Source: JAWPMV01 sp038527215 (lineage in GTDB: Bacteria > Bacteroidota > Bacteroidia > J057). Taken from it: a stretch of DNA of 64,000 nt. The notes beneath the pieces were generated by a model that saw only the letters and a program-made list of their open reading frames with translations, was not told the DNA's origin and did not search any database. A program made the position numbers and the translations under genes. Numbering within the stretch: the stretch's first letter is position 1; each line of letters begins with the position of its first letter. The stretch is from NCBI GenBank assembly GCA_038527215.1, contig JBCBGC010000025.1, forward strand, positions 8,165 through 72,164, written 5' to 3'. Shown piece by piece: positions 60,981-64,000 of this stretch.

Positions 60981-61295
60981 AGCATTAATTTTCCGCAACC
61001 TAGCTGATCCACCCCCAGCGTCCTTACGCCTTTTTGCTTCCCTTCGGTGTCTTATATTAATTTTCGCCAAAATATTTCCAGCCTCGAAGTACTTTGGCAA
61101 AATTCCTTAAAGTAGGCTTGATAATGCCATTTTGCAGGCTCTTTTTCCGAAGTCGCATCCGCCTCTCTTTCCCTATTTCTCCGGTCGATTGGCGGCCCCT
61201 CCCCTCACCTATCCTCGCCTAGAATCGTCAAGGATTGAGATTGATGAAAAAAATATGTTGTTTATGGCATCACACCACCCCACATATCTACATCC
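60981..61295. other. Divergent gap before the amidase gene
   Basis: The 315-base divergent region between the small membrane gene and the amidase holds no good ORF. GCAAAAT near 61091 and ATTTTGC near 61130 are a weak inverted pair. Both promoters are expected here. Confidence 0.45.
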
Positions 61296-62858
61296 ATGCG
61301 CCTTTCATTTTCCGTCCTGTTTGTTACGCTTTTCAGCTTGGCTTGTCAGCCCTCCTCCCCTACCCTGATAGACATTTCACCGGAAATAAGCATTGCTGAC
61401 ATCCATGCTGCTTATGAGGCAGGAACCTACTCTGCTCAGGACTTAACGCAATATTATCTGGATCGAATTGAATCCCTCAATCCCAAGCTCCATGCGGTGA
61501 TCACCCTCAATCCTGATGCTTTAGCCATCGCAGCGGCTTTGGATGAGAAAAGGGCTAGTGATGCGTCCTTGGGACCATTACATGGAATCCCCGTCTTATT
61601 GAAGGACAATATTGATACCCACGATTCCATGCCCTGTACGGCCGGAGCAAATTCCATGGCCGAATCATACCCCTTAGCTGACAGCCCTTTAGCGGCTCAA
61701 CTTCGAGCAGCCGGGGCCATCATTTTGGGAAAAGCCAACCTGAGTGAGTGGGCCAATTTTCATTCCAGTACTTCCTCTTCCGGATGGAGCGCCCTGGGTG
61801 GTCAAACCAGAAACCCCTACGACTTAAGTCGCAATCCCTGTGGGTCCAGTTCGGGTTCAGGGGCGGCAGTCTCTGCCAACTTATGTGTGATTGCCATTGG
61901 AACAGAAACCAATGGCTCTATCGTCTGCCCTGCTAACAACAATGGTGTTGTAGGCATCAAACCAACCGTAGGCCTCATCAGCCGTCGGGGCATCATTCCT
62001 ATTTCCTATTCTCAGGACACAGGAGGCCCCATGGCACGCTCGGTAGAGGATGCAGTGCGGACCCTGGGAACCCTCACAGCCCCAGATAGCCTGGATGACA
62101 AAACTACTGCTGAAGGAAGACAAGCCCTGACAGACTATACGCCTTTTTTGAAACAGGAAGGGATTGCGGGGAAAAGGATCGGCTACTTTAAAGCTCCTTT
62201 GGGTGATCACGTCCGCATAACCGCTGTCATGGAAGCCGCGGTGGAGGTTTTCCGGCAACAGGGAGCTGAGATCATAGAAATTGAGGAGCCGATTCTCAAA
62301 CGAACAGGAAATCACAGTTTCCAGGTCTTGCTCTATGAATTTAAAGACGGTCTGAACAAATATTTTGCTTCGCTTGGACCCAATGCGAAGGTGAAGAGCC
62401 TGGAGGAGTTGATCGAGAAAACCTTCTCGGATAGTGTGGAAATGCACTATCATGATCATGCGATCCTGAAGCAGGCCCAGGAAAAAGGAGATCTCAATAG
62501 CGAAGAATATCAGGAAGCCCTGGCCACCGTACAGCGTCAGAGCCGGGCAGAAGGCATAGACAAAGTGATGGATGAACTGGGATTAGACGCCATCATAGCG
62601 CCCACCGGAGGACCTGCCTGGAAAACAGACCTGACCAATGGAGATAATTTCGGAGGAGTATTCAGCAGCTCCCCTGCGGCTATTTCGGGATACCCTAATA
62701 TCACGGTGCCCATGGGCCAGATCGATAGCTTGCCCTTGGGCATCTCCATTTTCGGTCGTGCCTGGTCCGAGCCCACTTTGATAGAAATTGCCTATGGATT
62801 TGAACAAGCCAGCCAGCACCGCCTTACGCCTCAGTTGATTGACTTTAGCCTGGAGTAA
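61296..62858 (+). CDS. Amidase-signature lipoprotein
   Basis: A 520-residue amidase. The lipoprotein signal ends at Cys17 (LFSLACQP). The catalytic Ser-cisSer-Lys triad is read as Lys103 (LLKDNIDT), the GSSSGSGAAV loop (183-192; probably Ser188) and Ser208 (GTETNGSIVCP). Amidase-signature enzymes hydrolyse amide bonds; the substrate is not evident, and GatA is unlikely because of the exported form. Its stop is only seven bases from the convergent barrel-like gene. Confidence 0.92.
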   Translation: MRLSFSVLFVTLFSLACQPSSPTLIDISPEISIADIHAAYEAGTYSAQDLTQYYLDRIESLNPKLHAVITLNPDALAIAAALDEKRASDASLGPLHGIPVLLKDNIDTHDSMPCTAGANSMAESYPLADSPLAAQLRAAGAIILGKANLSEWANFHSSTSSSGWSALGGQTRNPYDLSRNPCGSSSGSGAAVSANLCVIAIGTETNGSIVCPANNNGVVGIKPTVGLISRRGIIPISYSQDTGGPMARSVEDAVRTLGTLTAPDSLDDKTTAEGRQALTDYTPFLKQEGIAGKRIGYFKAPLGDHVRITAVMEAAVEVFRQQGAEIIEIEEPILKRTGNHSFQVLLYEFKDGLNKYFASLGPNAKVKSLEELIEKTFSDSVEMHYHDHAILKQAQEKGDLNSEEYQEALATVQRQSRAEGIDKVMDELGLDAIIAPTGGPAWKTDLTNGDNFGGVFSSSPAAISGYPNITVPMGQIDSLPLGISIFGRAWSEPTLIEIAYGFEQASQHRLTPQLIDFSLE

Positions 62859-62865
62859 ACAGGCA

Positions 62866-64000
62866 CTAAAATCGCGGATTTACGAAGTTGTTGTATTTCG
62901 AGCCAAAGCGATAGTTAATGCCGATATAGCTGAAAAAGGTGAAGTTGGTGTCCAACTGCTTGATTTGCAGGATGATATCCTCATCTGAAATATCTGACCT
63001 TGCGATATTGATCCGGTCTCTTACGATGGAGACATTGCCGCCAATGTTCAGCCGCAAGCCTTTGAATATTTGCCAACTCAGATCTGGATTAATGTAGGCG
63101 CTATACAAGCGAGGATTATGCAAAAACTGATCAACGCCTGCATATAAAGACATATCCCCCCACACTTGCGTCTGAGAAAACTCTAGTTCCAGGGATTGAC
63201 GCACCACAAATTCCTCCAATTTATTGTAGATGGTCGAATCAGTGTAATTGTAATACTCTGGTCCGATGGAGTAATTCAGGCTAAAGCGCTTCGTCTGTGC
63301 TTCGGTGTAAGGGAAAATATTGTATTCGATCGCGGGTTTGAACCCACCAGATAGATCTGTATTGCCAAAGGTAGAAGACCCTATACTGGTTCGTACCCCG
63401 GCTGACCAGTGAGGCCCCAAACTTTTCACATAGGTAGCTACCGCATCATAATCCCGGCGCAGGCTCACCACCTCTTCCCCATCACTCAAAAAGAAGATGC
63501 TTTGGTTATAATTGTATCGACTCCACAAGCGGAATTTATGTTGGTCCGTCACCCTGGACGCGGAAAAGCGCCCGCCAAAACTGGTCCGGGTGAAACTCTG
63601 CTCCCCACTGTAATTGGCATTTCCCCCTACTGAAAAAACCCAATAGTCCCATGGGTCTTTCTCTGGTTCGGTTTCTGAATCTTCTTCCCCATCACCTGCT
63701 GTTACCTCATAGGAAATGTTGTCCACCCAGGGAGACTGCACCAGAAAAGTGAGTAAGCCTTTTTTGAGTTCCTTAACAAATTGCTCTCTCCGAATAGCTT
63801 CTGTGGCGTTGGGATCTACATTAAAAAGAATGGTATCCGATATGCCCGCAAAGTCGTGATTCCCTACCATGGCAAACTGGACCTGTCGGCCCCCCGCTCC
63901 GGTTCGCTGGCCGGTAGCCAATACATAGATATCCGCCTCTTGTCGGTTCATCATATAATTGACAAAGGTGATTTCCTGCTTGACATACGTAAAGTAGCAT
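62866..64000 (-). CDS. Exported barrel-like protein, 5' end beyond window
   Basis: The reading frame stays open past the ATG at 63954 to the window edge, where codons encode CYFTYVKQEITFVNYMMNRQ. This matches a family in which a Phe-Val-Asn-Tyr segment follows a secreted N-terminus (recall, not proof). Visible features are an N-terminal ordered domain (DIYVLATGQRTGAGGRQVQF), an acidic linker (about 63690-63660), and a long C-terminal series of aromatic/polar strands (YSGEQSFTRTSFGGRFSASR, LNYSIGPEYYNYTDSTIY) ending in an aromatic barrel terminus KYNNFVNPRF. The N-terminus, probably with a signal peptide, lies outside. Confidence 0.7.
   Translation of the reverse strand, partial: CYFTYVKQEITFVNYMMNRQEADIYVLATGQRTGAGGRQVQFAMVGNHDFAGISDTILFNVDPNATEAIRREQFVKELKKGLLTFLVQSPWVDNISYEVTAGDGEEDSETEPEKDPWDYWVFSVGGNANYSGEQSFTRTSFGGRFSASRVTDQHKFRLWSRYNYNQSIFFLSDGEEVVSLRRDYDAVATYVKSLGPHWSAGVRTSIGSSTFGNTDLSGGFKPAIEYNIFPYTEAQTKRFSLNYSIGPEYYNYTDSTIYNKLEEFVVRQSLELEFSQTQVWGDMSLYAGVDQFLHNPRLYSAYINPDLSWQIFKGLRLNIGGNVSIVRDRINIARSDISDEDIILQIKQLDTNFTFFSYIGINYRFGSKYNNFVNPRF

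Overview
The window looks like a chromosomal segment from a marine-type Bacteroidota bacterium, probably in or near the Saprospiria/Lewinella group. The evidence is six large secreted proteins with a type IX secretion (T9SS) C-terminal sorting domain, SprB/PKD-like adhesin repeats, a DUF5916 barrel, a fused OtsA-OtsB trehalose enzyme, an Mpl ligase and general codon style. The taxonomic placement is inference; no rRNA or tRNA gene was seen. Most of the window is ordinary chromosome with short operons, many convergent pairs and several clear hairpin terminators.

Layout. 1-11.5 kb: the 3' part of pyrG, yidC, a small membrane ORF, pbpC, an NRDE/TANGO2 protein, a secreted caspase-fold protein, an NTF2-like protein and a methyltransferase. 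11.6-16.5 kb: an isolated operon of a small CHAT protease, a CHAT-NB-ARC-TPR receptor and a cytoplasmic DsbA/FrnE-like protein. 16.5-23.3 kb: three T9SS cargo proteins (a vanadium haloperoxidase-like enzyme, a four-module DUF4397 protein and a dockerin/cohesin-like protein). 23.5-29.4 kb: a helical protein of unknown function, otsAB, mpl and a SRPBCC protein. 29.6-36.4 kb: an SprB-repeat adhesin and a large secreted metalloprotease. 36.6-41 kb: a sugar porter divergent from a GH43-GH26 pair, a compact xylan-type or beta-glycan utilisation locus. 41-50.2 kb: DUF4287/DUF5655, ankyrin, a choice-of-anchor T9SS protein, DUF5916, an FtsX-type permease, a dienelactone hydrolase and an unlisted 58-residue two-helix membrane protein. 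50.5-64 kb: galK, an HxlR regulator, an F420-reductase-like protein, bestrophin, DJ-1/PfpI, a serine hydrolase, MORN-TonB, a bile-acid-type symporter plus a GlcD-like oxidase, an amidase lipoprotein and a truncated barrel protein.

The most interesting system is the 11.6-16.5 kb operon. The last 24 residues of the small CHAT protease (gene 1) and the first 25 residues of the STAND receptor (gene 2) carry the same short motif, 12 of 22 aligned residues identical without gaps. This is the layout described for bacterial amyloid signalling sequences (BASS), in which an NLR-like sensor templates assembly of a partner effector. Here both partners also carry an intact caspase-like His/Cys dyad, so the prediction is a prion-like-seeded two-protease cell-death or defence relay. 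The sensor ends in six almost identical 40-residue TPR units, suggesting recent repeat turnover in the ligand-sensing arm. A terminator lies upstream and a third gene follows 16 bases downstream.
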